This document shows, piece after piece, positions 51,241 through 64,000 of a stretch of DNA of 64,000 nucleotides. The number at the start of each line of letters is the position of its first letter. Position 1 is the stretch's first letter. The DNA comes from Stercorarius parasiticus. Its lineage: Eukaryota > Chordata > Aves > Charadriiformes > Stercorariidae. The notes beneath the pieces are model-generated. The model searched no databases. It had not been told where the DNA came from and saw nothing but the letters and a program-made list of their open reading frames with translations. The stretch covers positions 2,000,886 to 2,064,885 of the forward strand of contig VWZL01000203.1 in NCBI GenBank assembly GCA_013396915.1. Reading direction: 5' to 3'. The position numbers and the translations under genes are program-made.

Positions 51241-52338
51241 TGCAACAGTACTTGGGGGATATTTCGGATTCTGGGGAAAGTATAAGATCCTGCATTTTGG
51301 GGGAAAGACTTCTCACTGGTGAAACAACAAGGCCAGGAGAAAGAAGGGCCTTCAGAAAGACAAAATGGTGTTTTTCAAATGTATCCTGGAACATGAGTAG
51401 CCCCGAGCTGCTGGTTAAACCTGAAGTGAGCAATCCTGGACTTCTGCTGCTGCAAATACTCTTCATTAGCAAGACGCTATATTTAGGTCTCTCCTGACAG
51501 GTGAAAGCACCAGAGATTGGGAAGCAAGTTACAGTGAAATTCGAAATGACTAAACTTGCCTTTTTTCTCCCCCCCGCCCCCTCTTTTTCTGAGCATCCAC
51601 TTTATTGATTTCTGCCAGAGGCAGGATGTGGGTCTTGACGGTTCTTTGGTCAGTGTTTGGACAACTATTCTTGTGCTTTTGTACTTTTGCCTATGTCAGC
51701 AGAGCAATACTCCTGTCAGCCCAACTAATGTTATATAAGGAGGTGATAGGGCTACACAAAAATAGTTATAGAAGCAGGCGTAGTATGGTCAGACCCTTAG
51801 AAAAGTTTGCTCTGTATTCATGGGAAAAAGCCTTCTTCCTTGATGCTACAATTGAAAAGAATAATGAGTTAGGTTTTTTATGCAGTTTCAGGTAATAGGC
51901 ATCGTGAGACTTATGAGAAGGTACAGTAGTTGCAAATTCAATACTTCATAAATGTAAACAAATCAATTCCCAGGCGAAAGGCATCGGCTGGTTTTTAATT
52001 CCTGGGAGCAAAGAAGTGTTTGTGAATGAGAGGTACGTGTGGTTCTTCACACTTAGGAAATATGCATGAAATTTGCAAAGAACCAAGATAATGCCAAACA
52101 CCTTGATTAATCCTATCATGCATTGCTTGAATGCAAACTTCATTATAAAATGGAAGTGGAAAGTATTTTTCTTTCTTTTCTCACCCATGCTGAATGGATA
52201 TAGGGTTTGCTGTTCAAAATCAGCATGGATCCTATATGATTCTGAGGAAACTCATGAATTGTTTTTTCCCAGACTTTAAATGGAATAGGATGAGTTGAAT
52301 TTTAGCTGTAGGTGAACGAAAAGAGAACTCCGATTTAC

Positions 52339-52352
52339 ATATATATATATAT
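52339..52352 (+). repeat. (AT)7 microsatellite
   Basis: Seven AT dinucleotides without interruption, in AT-rich surroundings. Confidence 0.9.
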
Positions 52353-52725
52353 TAATTTTATGGACAGTTTAACTCACTCAAGGTTGAGCTCATCAATGGA
52401 TACTCAAGAGTGCTTGCCTCTCTAGACAATGGAGTGCAGTCACTGAGGCAAATACCTAGGGGAGTTCTGGATTTTCTGCTTGAGTCAGGGTGACACACGA
52501 TGGCCTTCACCTTACAGACTAATGAGGCAGAGACAAGATGATTATTTGCTTTTCAGGCTCTGCGGTTTGCCTGAGAGAGGACATTCCTAAACAAATATTT
52601 CCAAATGGGATTATTTCCAATATCATTAGAAATAATGCTCCTGGATATACTATGAAAAACCATAGAATATATCAGGTTTACAGAACGAAGATCTCATCCC
52701 CCTGAGCTTAAATGATGTAAGCAGG

Positions 52726-52749
52726 AGGTCATAGGCTAGGTCATAGGCT
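52726..52749 (+). repeat. 12-bp tandem duplication, two exact copies
   Basis: AGGTCATAGGCT occurs twice, head to tail and without mismatch. Confidence 0.93.
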
Positions 52750-53398
52750 TTATGCTGAATCCCTGCCTAAGGGTGAGTTTCACCCATCGCTACACGGATA
52801 TCGTTAGTCTGTTCAAAATTTGCCAGAAATGTTTTTCGGTAGTTGCTGAGCCTTGATCGTGAGGGTAAAGGGAGAAGATACCCTTCCTGACCTTTTCCAT
52901 TTCTTGTTTCTATTATTCTGTGAATAAAATTGCTTATTTTGCTCTGGTAACTTAGGTAAAAAGCTATCTCTTGACATTTTTTTAATGTCCTTAGCAATTA
53001 ACATCATTTATTTTCTTTCTTCTTCTGCCTAGAATTAAATCAGTGTGATAAGAAAACCACAGGCCAGTGGTACCGAACGCATAGATTTTAATAGGAGATC
53101 CCGCTGGGAAAATATTCCGGTTTTATTGAATTTAGAAACAAGTACCTTTAAAATAAAAGAATGCCTTAAAACCTTGGCAGTTCAAAAGACAAAGGCAAAC
53201 AAATCAATAAGGAGACATAGTTTGTATATTGTTTTGGAATATCTTTTCTTGCAACAGAGGATATAAAAACAAATATTGATTTACCCTGGTTGGATTTTGA
53301 TGGCTACAAGGAGCCATCAAGGAACTATCAAAAGTTTGAAAGTCACGTACAACATGAGTACTAATTAACCACTGCATTAGAAAATATGCTGCCTGCAC

Positions 53399-53434
53399 AA
53401 AAAAAAAAAAATAAAGAAAAAGAAAAGAAAGAAG
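53399..53434 (+). repeat. A-rich tract, poly(A) then AAAAG repeats
   Basis: Fourteen A at 53399-53412 followed by TAAAGAAAAAGAAAAGAAAG. It resembles a decayed retroposon tail, but no LINE, SINE or processed-gene body could be recognised upstream. Confidence 0.8.
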
Positions 53435-56400
53435 CCAAATAATGGAGAAGATATATAGTCTGCTGTCCTCACTTTAGTCTGAAGCATCATCAGATCTCAC
53501 ATGTGCAATTTATCCCTAAAAATAAGACCCAGCTCTTTCCTCCTGACAGGCAGACTTGCTAAATTCCGTTCTTTGCCTAGTCACCAAGCACGGGCACTGA
53601 TCTAGCATTAGGACACACCTTCTGTCTTGCTAGAGATGGCATCTCGTGTGGTAATGCAAAATCAAAGTCCTGACTACTTATTTCATTCCCATTGTACCTT
53701 TAAGCAACATGGCTCCCATGTTTGAGAGCACATGGAAATGCTCTGTTTAACTGAGAAATACACAACAAAGTAGCACCCACTTCTGAATATCTTTCCCTTC
53801 TCTTCATTCTCTTCTTGAATACATCAGACTCAAGTCTGGCCCCAGGCAGGCTTTTGACCCCACAAGGAGAAGAAGTGCCAGACTCTGCTTCTCATTAGAA
53901 ACATCACTCCTACCACTGATTTTAGATGGAAGGCTTACTGCATAGGACAGCGATGGATGGCAGATGGCCACATAGAAACTGTGACATCCATTTTAGACAG
54001 GGTTTCCCAGCTGCATTCCAGGATGCTTCATCACTTTGCAGTCTCAGCTAAATTTCGTAGGCTATTTCTTTGGCTTCCCTAAACAGTCATGCAGCTTACC
54101 TTCAGCAAGGAGGAGTAGCCCAAAAGTGAGTTACAAGCTTCCAATTCCGAGGTTAACACTGATGACATGAGTCAAGAAGTATATTTATGAGTGAAGACAT
54201 ATATTTAACTACAAATCACAAGTGTAGACTGAATCATAATCACAAAAATATCCCTCCAAATTCCCAGCATTTGGGCATTATTTTTATTTCTCTTTCACAG
54301 ATGCAAATTTTAGAATCTGGTATTTCCAAGCTTATAGCAGCTTGGAATGCTGCTAAAATATTTATATACATAGCTAAAATATTATCTCAAAATGAAAGAT
54401 AAGGAAATCAGAAAATAATGTGATTCTGGCTGCTTGAGATCTGAGGAAGACAGCCGATCACAAGATGGAGATGAGCACACTAGACTTAACCCCATAGTTA
54501 AAAATCAGTGTAGCCCCATTCAAACCAAAGATATTTCACCATTGCAGAATCAATCAGACATCTGTCTAGTTATTGTTAATAATAATAAAGTTAGGTGCAT
54601 CCAAACCTGTCCTATCAAGACCTGTTTTGTCTCCTGTGTATTTCCACGAGGTCTGCAATTTGCTCTACTGAGTGACCCAACCACGTCCTACCAAGTGAGG
54701 ACTCACACCAAGCCTGTCTCAATTGGAGGCACTTCTGTATGTACAGCTGAAAATAGAACAGTTACATATAACTGAGCTTGGGTTTTTTTGGTTTTTTTTT
54801 TCAAATATTCATCATATAACTGCTAAATGAAAGGAATGCATTGTCCTTTTGTTGTAAAATGAGAGCTGAGCAGAAATATGAGTATATGCAAACACCGAGA
54901 TGAGAGGGACGCAGCAGGTGCTGCCCTGCCATTGTGCGATGGGCAAAGGGCACCTTAAGAGCCATCCCATATGCAAGGTTTGCTCCAGCATGTGCTATCC
55001 TGTCTCACGCTACAGCACTTCACCTCCTGCTGCATTTCACAAAAGGAAACCAGTCTGCAACATAGCAGGGAGACACAGCACCACCTTTGCTCAGAGAGAT
55101 TCATGGTAGATGAATGCTTTCTCCCCCTGCCCCTCAATGGGTTAACTCACATCCTGACAGTGAAGTGACTTCTTTCAACTCACATTCTGTGCCAAAAGAT
55201 CAGCAGATCATAGTAAGCACCCAGCCATGGGACCTTCCCTTCTCTACAGCACTTAGCTGCTAGGGGACTCACTGACACCTTCCTAGGGCAGATTGGCACA
55301 ATTGACTTGTCCCTGCTTTTGCCAAGCCCTGCTACCACCTACATCCATCATCTCCCGTGCTGAGTCAGACACAGTTTACAACTTTTGCTGCCCTGAAGCT
55401 GCCTCCCTGCCCCTTTGGTTACCTTTGTGCTGCTTGCCCTGTCAACCATTCACTGCTCCCCGTCATGCTCCTCTACCTGCTCATGAAGTGCTACCACCAC
55501 TTCCAACCTCTAGCCTTTCCTGATCTCCCAATCTGCCCCCGCTTTGGGTCAGCCTGGAAGGGAGCAAATATGCCTCTGAAGGACGAGCTGTTGGTCCTCA
55601 AAATAAACTCTGTTTACCTCACTGTTATATTTCATGTCATTTAAGGTAACAAACACATACATGCCCCACATGGAATAAGGTTGGGAAGAAAAGAGATGGT
55701 GACAGCTGTAGGGGTGTTCCTACATTAAGTCAAAGTACGTGCCAAAGTCCAGCACCTTCAAGCAACGAGACACGAAGATAACAGGCCATCTCTCAAGCCT
55801 GCTGGCCCTACAAGACCCTGCATACTGACAGACTCCTTTGGCTCATGAACTTGAGACAATAGACAATATGACACGATAATTGCAAAGGGAGTAGACACAT
55901 GTCACACTGAATTAACCAAATTACTACTATTTTTCCAACACGGCAGAGTACTTTTAAGGAAAAACTTCCCTGATTCTCGGCAGTGACGGCTCAACCACAG
56001 CAACAAATACAGCTTGCTTTGGTCTTCTCTCACACTCATTGCTGCTCTAGAGAAGTGGGGAGCAGAGATATGGCAAATGATTTTTCAGCTATTTCAGTGG
56101 GTCATTCTAAAGTATCAAGTGGTGATAAAAAGCCTCATATTTACGTCTCAATAAGCTGAGGTCTTCTGCACAAAATGACTGCCTTTTAACTGCTGGGAAA
56201 AACCCTTCTTTGGCTGATGTGTCGAACTGAGGATCCTATCACAGATCGTTCATGATGTTTTATCGCTGCAGAAGGGTTCATACAACCTTCCTTTTGGCCT
56301 TAGCCAGAATTCTGGTTTGAACACTCTTTGACTACCTGCTTACTCCCATCCTTAGCTCAGATAAAGTATTGCCCTTTGATTCCTACCCTAAAATTCAGCA

Positions 56401-58609
56401 TAATGTTGCAGGGACCTGCCATGTTACTGTTGCGCTCCCTGCCAGAGCTGGTCGCAACCAACAGTGGAAAAGTGGGAACTATCAAAACACAGTGCTCTTG
56501 GCTCAGGAAGCCTAGAACAGCTCTCAGCCATGAGGATGTCCCAGAAAAAACCCTTTTGCCTGTGTATGGTTCCTGTGCAGGTTCCCCGCGTACCCAATAC
56601 CGTGCTGGCATCAGCACAGTGGGACCGAGGGACTTTGCTGTGATTCTGGGGAGGCATTTTAAGCTTGCAGCTACCTTCCTCCCAGGAAAAAACACCTGCC
56701 TTCTCTTGCCCAGTGGGCTATTTATTTCCCTCTGTTCCCCCAAAAGCATTGCAGCAAAATCACATGAAAATTCAACGATGCAGTACATTTCATAAGGGGG
56801 ACATTTTCTTGAAAAAGTTCATTTGGAGAGAAACCAAGCACGATTGTTATAATAACATTCTGTGTCGGCTCCTTGTGTGCCTGGAGGCCAGCTCCCACCT
56901 GGATGTCAGCGGAGGTGGAGGCATGGGGCTCGTGCCAGGACCGACAGGCAGAGCCGGGCAGCCACCGGCTTTCAGACTTCCCCAGTTCCATCAGAGCAAC
57001 AATCCTTGACAAAAAGGAAAATGTTCTCTCCAAAAGAACATGTACATTTATGACTGAACCATCTCCCTGTATCCCTGGAGATTTGTACAAGCTCTTTGGT
57101 GTGCTGTTCCTCACCTCTGAACTTTAAACTTTGCCCCTTTGGTGATGTTTTTTTGGAGGTGCTGTGACCCTTGTGTGTTAGTAACAACTCCCGGCTGCCT
57201 GAGTGGTTCCACTTGACTCCAGAATTACCGGGGGGGAGGTGGGAGGCAGGCCACACAGGGGTGAGCTAATTCAGAAAGGCAGGACAAAGAGACACGTGTT
57301 GCTACGTGGCATTGCTGCTTGCCAGCTGTGAGTGTGACAACAGGTAAGAGCTGAGTCCTGCCAGCGAGCCCGGTCTTCTCTGGCTGCTGGCAGCGGAAAT
57401 ACGCTGCATCCTCCCACGTCTCCATAGAAACTTCCCTGCCATCTGCAAGAGGTCCGCAAAGAGCTTTATTTCTCTGCAGCAGTCCCTTAGCATAATGTAC
57501 AAAGGGAAAAAAAAAAAGGTGAGGAAATCAGCAGGACTTTCAGGCAGCTGCATTCCGTGAGGTCATGGCAGTGGTGGTGAGGCAAAAGCAGCTTCAGCCT
57601 GATATTCAAGCTGGGATGCTTCTCTACATCTCTTGGCTGCAAGTTTCAAATCCACTTAAGGGACTTGAAGACTCAGCTCACATTAATTTTCAATGGAAAG
57701 GGACCACCTAAGTCCTCCAGGCAGCTATGGAGTTATAGCACTTGAAAAACCAAGGCATGGGCTGCAGGTCTTCTGAGGATAAAATTCATCTTGAGATTTG
57801 TGGCATCTTGGGTGAGGCTGGAAGTTGTAAAATATAGAACCAGTGTCCTTCTGGACAGAAAGGCAAAGGCTAAAAAAAGACAAAAAGTGATTTAAAAAAA
57901 AAAAAGATTTTTTCAAACACTTTTCTGAACTTATGTAAGCCTTCTCAAGCTTGAGGTGGGAAGACAAGTCAATCTGCTTTTTAGTCCAAGTCAGTTCTCA
58001 AACATATAGCAAAACTAATTAGAATTTTTGCAAAGGCAAAAGTTTTTCATTGCTAGATGGTTTTCTTGTACTGAAAAGTAAATATTATATTACAGTGTCT
58101 ATTTCTTATGAAGTGTTGGATGGCATTCTTGAGCACACTCTCAGAATCATTGCTGAAATGATCATCAACAATTTTAATTTCTTAGTTCTTTCATAATCCT
58201 TGCTAGATTATTTTTTTTAATTTTTGGTAAATGCAACAGAAAGAATTTTTAGCACATATTCTAATAAATTGCGGTGCACTAAAAATAACAAAAACAAATC
58301 CAAAGCTCTGTAAAATGGAAACAGTTTGCAAGTTTCCACATAATATATATTTCTCAATTACTAATTTCTATCCCCAGCCTTCTCAAATAAAAGTTTTCTT
58401 ATGTTTGGGAACATTTTATCATAATACTGTGAAATAAATAGTAGGACCGTTATAGCAACAGCTGACTGCCATTTGTTCAGTTCACACATTTCTATATTCC
58501 TAATGCACCCACCACTGTGACAGCTAGGCTGATGCTGTGGGAGATACTAAGCTCAATGGAAAGGTCCGGCCTCAGCTTTTCTGTAGTCTGTCCTCAACAT
58601 CATCTACCT

Positions 58610-58640
58610 AAAGACTTATAACCTGTGAAAGACTTATAAC
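58610..58640 (+). repeat. 18-bp-period duplication
   Basis: AAAGACTTATAAC at 58610-58622 recurs at 58628-58640, separated by CTGTG. The repeat is exact over 13 bases. Confidence 0.9.
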
Positions 58641-59405
58641 TTTGTGCAGACAAACATGAAAGGAGAGGTAATGAAGGGAGGAAGAAATATCCATACCCAA
58701 AATGTGATGAGAGAGTGAGGGCAAAGAATATTTCATAGGGATATTAATATATCCACTTACACTGTTCTCTGTGTGGCACCCAGATAACAGGGGCAGAAAT
58801 ACTTACAATAGACAGAAAGGCAAGACAGATTGGCCAGAATGGAAATTGTTTTAAAAATTTACTACTCCAAGGTTTCAGTGGGTAACAAGAATTTACCATC
58901 CCTGCCAACCTCAGCTTCCTTCAGAGACTCGAACACACAACATTGCTCGTCTCTAGGCAAACTGCTTCAGACGAAGAGTTGGGGCTTTTATAAAGATATT
59001 GTTCTCAGAGGTAATTAAAACTTGTATCAGATCTCATTGGGGAGCAACGAGGTAGTGAAAGCAAATGGAGGAAAAAATAATAATATTAAAAGAAGCTCCT
59101 GCCTCATCTTCAATTAGCCATGCTGTCTCCGGCAAGTTAACTGCATGGTTCATTCCTGATGAATAACTACCATTAAGGTAATGGACTCAAACCGGTGAGA
59201 CGGGGATCACTCATCTGGGGAGTGTTTAGTACCAGACCATTTGGCAGAAGCTTTCCCAACAGACAACAAAGGGGCAAGAGAGAATAGGCTCTCCCCAGAC
59301 CAGGTACTGCCAGCACAGAGCCTGACTGTACGCAGCCCATTCTCATAAAATTTCTCCTCACAAGAAAGCACCATAAAAAATTATAGCTGGCTTTTTGTTT
59401 TGTTT

Positions 59406-59419
59406 AAAAAAAAAAAAAA
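59406..59419 (+). repeat. Poly(A) run of 14
   Basis: A pure A run preceded by TTTTGTTTTGTTT. There is no recognised retroposon body on either strand beside it. Confidence 0.85.
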
Positions 59420-61897
59420 GGTGCAATAGTAAAAACAGATCCTTCAAACGAAGAGGGATATAAAAAGCTCTGTACTGTTCTCGCTCATTCCAACTGAAAT
59501 CCTGGGAAGGCTCAGCAGGATACAAGGGCCGGATTCAGTTCAGTTTTACACCACATTCATTTGCTCCATTTTTAAGCCTCTGAATCTGGGAGGCTGGAAT
59601 ATGCTTTCAGTAACAGAGGAGCAAACCTGCTGAAGAAACAGAGCGAGTTTTGCTCTTGGTTAACCTCACATATGTCTAGATGCATTCCATAAGTTCAGTG
59701 ATCTGTAGCTACAGCCTGAACCTCCTCTCCGTTGCTCCAGCTCCCAGATGGTGTGATCTCCACCAGCCATCCAAAGTGGCTCAGGCTAGAGCTTTCCCAC
59801 ACACAGAGCAAGGAGGTTGGCAGTGCTCTGCAGGTCTGTTCCAGGAGACAAGAGTTTTATTGAAAACATCATCCAAGACGCAGAAGGTTCATTTAAAACA
59901 TTGTGAAAGAGCTTCCAGCAATAGATCCTAGGAGTCCTTGCTGAATCACACATATCCTTGGCATGTAAAAGCAATGGGAGCCAGGTCCAATCATTAGCTG
60001 ATCTCCTACACCATCTCCCCAGCATAAAGAGAGATTATGCCTTGTGAAATGGGCAATTGGAGACAAAAGACGCCACAGTATCAGTACAGACAGTTTCTTT
60101 ATCAGGATATACTTCTCTTTATGGATTAACCACATAAATGGATTTGGAATGGATCCACAGCTAGGATAAATCAGCTAAAGTCTCTTGTCTTCATTAGAGA
60201 TCAGGAGACAGGAATCAGCCCATTGGTTTTTTATGCAGAAGTTTTTACTCAACAGGATGAGGAGGACTTTTGAGCGTGTGTCCGCGCCCCTCTGCCTGCT
60301 GCAACACAAAGATCTCTTCCTTCAGGAAACCCCATGCCCAGGTTTGTTCACCTGAGAAGAGGTGAGAAGTCACCTGTTGGAGTGTGGGGCAAGTGCTTTC
60401 TTTTTGCACTCCACAGAAGAGAAACAGCTGTTAACAGACAATCAGTGCTGAAGGAGATTCAGTACCGTGTCCAATGGGCAATGGAGAAGGTACTAACACA
60501 CAGTATCATGACAACAGTTGCTGCCTGAGAACTGCCTGATATTTGTCATTATGGACCCCTGAAGCCCTGGGAGAGGGGAGCGGGTGACAGAGGAACCAGC
60601 AAGGTCAGAAGAGTCCCTGGAAGCTCAGCCCTCGGTCTCATGACATCAGGAAAACAGAAACAGGACTGCACTGCACAGACGGCATATCTGTCTCCGTCCA
60701 GTGATGTGCCTGCACTGCTGTGGCGCAGCGTTTTCAGTGCCTTTCCTAAGCATATATTTTAGCACTCTCTATACAGAGCTGTCTGTAGCATTTTTCAGAA
60801 ACACTTTTTTTTTTTTCCAGAAACAATATGATTTCTTTAAGATGTTTGCCCTGCCACTGTCTGGCACTTTTTATTCTGCCAGGAGCTAAGCCTTGACACT
60901 TCTGCTGAATTTTAAGAGAAAAATCTTTCTCCTTGTTCCACCTGAACAGGAAGACTGTGACAGAAAGTCTGCAAGAAGGGAATGGGCTTGCTGTGAAAGA
61001 AGAGGGAGTGGGAAGTGGATCAACTAATTTAAGCATTGGCTTTCTCATGCTCTTCCCAACACTTCAGGGCTTGTCTGCACTCCCACCATCTCAAACCCTG
61101 TTTTCCCAATACCCTAAGCACCAGCACATCCAGAGACCCTCTCCTACCGCCTCCTAAAGCTGTTCTGATTTTCCTGATCCCCTGTCCCCAGTCCTGCCCT
61201 GACCCGCAGATCCCCAGAACCTGCGCCTCTGAGTACGGGGTTGGAGAAGTGGAAGGAGCAGCAGATGCTAGCATTAGCCCATGCCACATTGCCATCTGGT
61301 TCAGCAGAGCTGTCCTGAACTTTCCATGGTATAAAGAAGTCAAAATCTCCAACAGCGGCTGCAAAGCAAGTAACCACACTAATACCATCTGTACTACACT
61401 CTGGAGGCACTTGTAGTAGTATATTAAAGAGGCCTTCTTAGTCTGCCTCCTTTCATTGACTATATTAACATTAAAGTGAGTATTGGAACAAAGCCAGCAT
61501 AAAAGCAAGCCTGGGGAAGAGGGTCTTTGGGGGAAACTTACTTTCGCAGCCTCTCCTATCCAGCTCTGGACTAAGCAGCTCTCTGTCTTGATCTTTCCTT
61601 TTCAATTGGCTGCTCAGAATTGTCAGGCCATTTCAGTGAGAGATGTCATGTTGTTCCCTTGCTTCCCTGGAATTTTCAGTGCAGAAGCCTTGATTCAGCA
61701 GGTAACTTCGGCTGTTGGCAAGGAGTTAGAGACCATTGTGGAATTTATGGAGCAAGAACAGGAAAGTCTTTAACACAGGGACACATGATGAATGGGAATG
61801 AAGCTTGGTACTGTTGCCTCCCACCTTCCTGAATAAAAGAATGATACAGCTGAAAACATAAGGTTTTCTTACACAGATCAAGATCAGCCCTCCCCCA

Positions 61898-61964
61898 CAG
61901 AATCACAGAATCACAGAATGGTAGGGTTTGGAAGGGACCTCTGGAGAACATCTAGTCCCAGCCC
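61898..61964 (-). mobile_element. CR1 LINE, 3' tail on minus strand
   Basis: Starts with GAATCACA repeats, then GAATGGTAGGGTTTGGAAGG, GACCTCTGGAGAACATCTAG and TCCCAGCCC. This is the reverse complement of a CR1 3' end with the GATTCTGTG-type tail, a different subfamily from the three copies on the plus strand. It is truncated after about 65 bases; the sequence to the right is not recognisably CR1. Confidence 0.93.
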
Positions 61965-64000
61965 TCAGACATAGCTCACGCCATCCTGCTAAGCAGCTCC
62001 CATGATCCAGCATCTCTCTGCCATGGGCAAGACCCCAGGACCACAATTCAGTCCTCCCATGGTGATTACCCCATATCAACTGCCCCACACAACCTCAAAT
62101 TCAGCCTTTATTCTCTGCCAGAGCCCCATGACCCTGCCACATGTGCCTTGGTCCAGCTGCTGTCATGGACTGCCCTCCAGACACCATGCTCAGACCCGCA
62201 GTCTGCCCTGCGATCTCTATCCCACACATTCAAGCTTAATGCTCCATAAAACCCACTGGTTTTGCCCTGTTTTCCCGAAGACCATATCCCAAAGGGTTAT
62301 CCAGGTCATACTATCACATTCCTAAGTCCTCACCCTCATACTCCCAGCCTCCTGTGCCAGGATCTCCATCCTCCCTCATCTCCTCAGCAGCAACACTGCC
62401 ACCCCCTGCACCGCTCTGGGATGACTGCTCATCAGGCAGCATCCCTTCCACACATCTGCCATAGTAAACAACTTCCACTGCCCCAGAGAGCCTGTTTTCC
62501 CATCAGCAGGGCTATTTTATCATCCATCCGAATTATTAACTCTACTTCATCTGAGATCGACATGCCTATAACATGCCTGTAACATGTAAATAACATTATT
62601 TCATATTCCTCACATACATGCACACACATACAGAGGACTTCTCAGCATTAGCCCAGATCAAAGCCCCCCAGACCATGGGGCTCAGCTGCTCACCCTCCTC
62701 CCCTCCATGGAAACTGTGCTTTTGAAGAAGAGGGACATGTTATTCTTGATATCACAGTCACAAATCTCCAAGTGCTGACACTCAAAACAGCCTCCATCTG
62801 CTTCATTAAAGAACAGAGCTGTGGGTCAGGCTGTTTATTAGGTACTAAAATTTAAATTGAAGCAGTTTTTGAAGAGCAAACTTTCCCAACGTGGCATAAA
62901 AGTGCTTAGATACCCAAAAAGCGCTGCATGGACAGATTTAGAACCCATCTCAGGTTTTGTTTGATTATTTATTTATGGTATTGTTCTTTTTAAGACAGGA
63001 GCAGTTTATCTTGAGTGTTAGTTCCAGTTGGCTGGGAGGATAGAGACCTGCCTACAAGCACATTCACCAGCCTCTGAAACAGCAAAGGTCTTTGTACCTC
63101 TCCAAAGGGACAGTGCACTAAAACCAACATGCAAAAGTCACACCACCACCAATGCTTAAGATTGCCTAACACTTTTCGTTGAAGAGCAGCTTTTCCTAGA
63201 TGCATGTCACCTGCCTAAACCGTAACTGTCTGGACAAAAAATCTCCATGTCAGAATCACAGCATCAAGCTGACAGGGGCCAAAAGAGGACTACGCAAGGT
63301 TCATTGCCATTGGTACAGCCACTGAACGACTGAAACCAAAGCAGGATGGATGGAAGCAGTGGGCTTGGCAGGGTCAGTTTATAAGCCCCTTCTATTTCTG
63401 TTTATTTTTATTTTGGCACTTTTCTCTGTTTACAGAGTAACAGATTGTAGTCTTTATTTTAATGAATGTTTTTTAGGGTTTGTTTTTGTGTGTGGCTTTT
63501 TAAAATTGTTTTTAATTTAAAGCTTTTTGATCTGCTTTGTGGAAATTGTAAAACAAATACCTCCATCTCAAAGCCCTGATTGAGTCAGGATCATGGGAAA
63601 TCTTGAACACGTTATCACCACTTTCTAACAAGCTGTATCCGTTTCACGTTCCGCAGTATAGACGCAAAACTTAGTAGGGACTCCCATCAGGGCCACCGAG
63701 GCGCCAGCTCCCCAGACTGGCCAAGTCATGAATGTATCCCAGTGCGGCAGAACATACTTGACTCCTCTGAGCTTAGAGATTCCCATCAGATGCTTCTTAG
63801 TGCCGTGCCATGTAGGGTGTTACCTTTGAGGGGTCTGGGAACCTCCCTGTGCTTCTGGGGCCTATGTTGAATCCCCCAGGTTCATGGCTTAACCCAAATG
63901 TGTGGGACAGGCCCATGCTAAACAACATATCACAGCACTGCACCTCTGCTATTTGGCTCTGCTGGAGAAACGGGATTTATTAGCTCAAGTGTAGTACCCA
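61965..64000. other. Non-coding unique DNA, C-rich then T-rich, no gene seen
   Basis: The part up to about 62480 is rich in CC and CA words, which favours the two overlapping plus-strand open frames of 106-107 codons. Neither shows a domain. A T-rich stretch lies near 63395-63545. The final 350 bases are moderately GC-rich but contain no recognised exon. Confidence 0.55.
62560..62592 (+). repeat. 11-bp tandem repeat, about three imperfect copies
   Basis: ACATGCCTATA, ACATGCCTGTA and ACATGTAAATA follow one another. The first two differ at one base; the third is more diverged. Confidence 0.88.

Larger units (their letters stand above)
51241..61897. other. Non-coding unique DNA, no gene seen
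   Basis: About 10.6 kb with no recognised gene, RNA or interspersed repeat. Simple features are listed separately. Opposed open frames of 155 (plus, 56328-56795) and 143 codons (minus, 56357-56788) occupy the same DNA, which is typical of chance. The 159-codon minus-strand frame at 61029-61508 overlaps a 126-codon plus-strand frame and has no known domain. Confidence 0.55.

Noticed and set aside
53399..53434. Poly(A) tract as the tail of a processed pseudogene
   Set aside because: No coding or retroposon body recognised upstream and no flanking direct repeat found.
56328..56795. Opposed 155- and 143-codon open frames on both strands
   Set aside because: Both occupy the same DNA, neither resembles a known protein, and mutual openness follows from a local lack of stop-forming words.
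57230..57250. G-rich stretch as a G-quadruplex
   Set aside because: Only two runs of three or more G are present, short of the four normally required.
60796..60825. CAGAAACA repeated on both sides of a T12 run, resembling a target-site duplication
   Set aside because: Nothing lies between the repeats except the T run, so there is no inserted element; chance or slippage is simpler.
61029..61508. 159-codon minus-strand frame overlapping a 126-codon plus-strand frame
   Set aside because: C-rich sequence lowers stop frequency; no recognisable motif.

Overview
The window reads as nuclear DNA of a bird. The evidence is the repeat content. It has four 3' ends of CR1 LINEs, two of them ending in the ATTCTATG-type tail and one in the GAATCACA-type tail typical of avian CR1. 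It also has two related solitary LTRs of a kind widespread in birds, with ends beginning TGGTTTAACCCCAG when read on the plus strand. There are a few very decayed MIR/CORE-SINE relics of amniote age. There is no prokaryotic organisation: no operons, no long open frames and no ribosome-binding sites.

I find no protein-coding gene, tRNA, rRNA or CRISPR. The longest open frames are under 190 codons. They overlap each other on both strands, show no recognisable domain, and several lie in LTR or CR1 sequence. The only recognisable protein-coding signal is the C-terminal end of a CR1 reverse transcriptase at about 12.58-12.77 kb, broken by a frameshift. The window is best read as intergenic or deep intronic DNA.

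Layout: 1-11.8 kb is unique non-coding DNA with a pyrimidine-rich tract at 10.45-10.8 kb. 11.8-13.5 kb is a repeat cluster: a minus-strand solo LTR, a 581-bp CR1 3' end, and a second CR1 3' end of about 120 bp, both CR1 pieces on the plus strand. 13.5-23.0 kb is unique, with a probable MIR relic at 15.8 kb and a perfect 40-bp palindrome at 19.73 kb. 23.03-23.59 kb is a second minus-strand solo LTR with an intact 5-bp target-site duplication. 23.6-61.9 kb is mostly unique. It carries a short CR1 tail (29.1 kb), two MIR relics (33.2 and 42.1 kb), several short exact tandem duplications, two clean hairpins, an AT-rich block (43.6-43.8 kb) and a purine-rich tract (51.1 kb). 61.9 kb has a minus-strand CR1 tail, followed by unique sequence to the end.

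I did not find a new biological system here. The observations most worth checking are the perfect palindrome, the conserved promoter-like block in both LTRs, and the MIR relics as candidate exapted non-coding elements.
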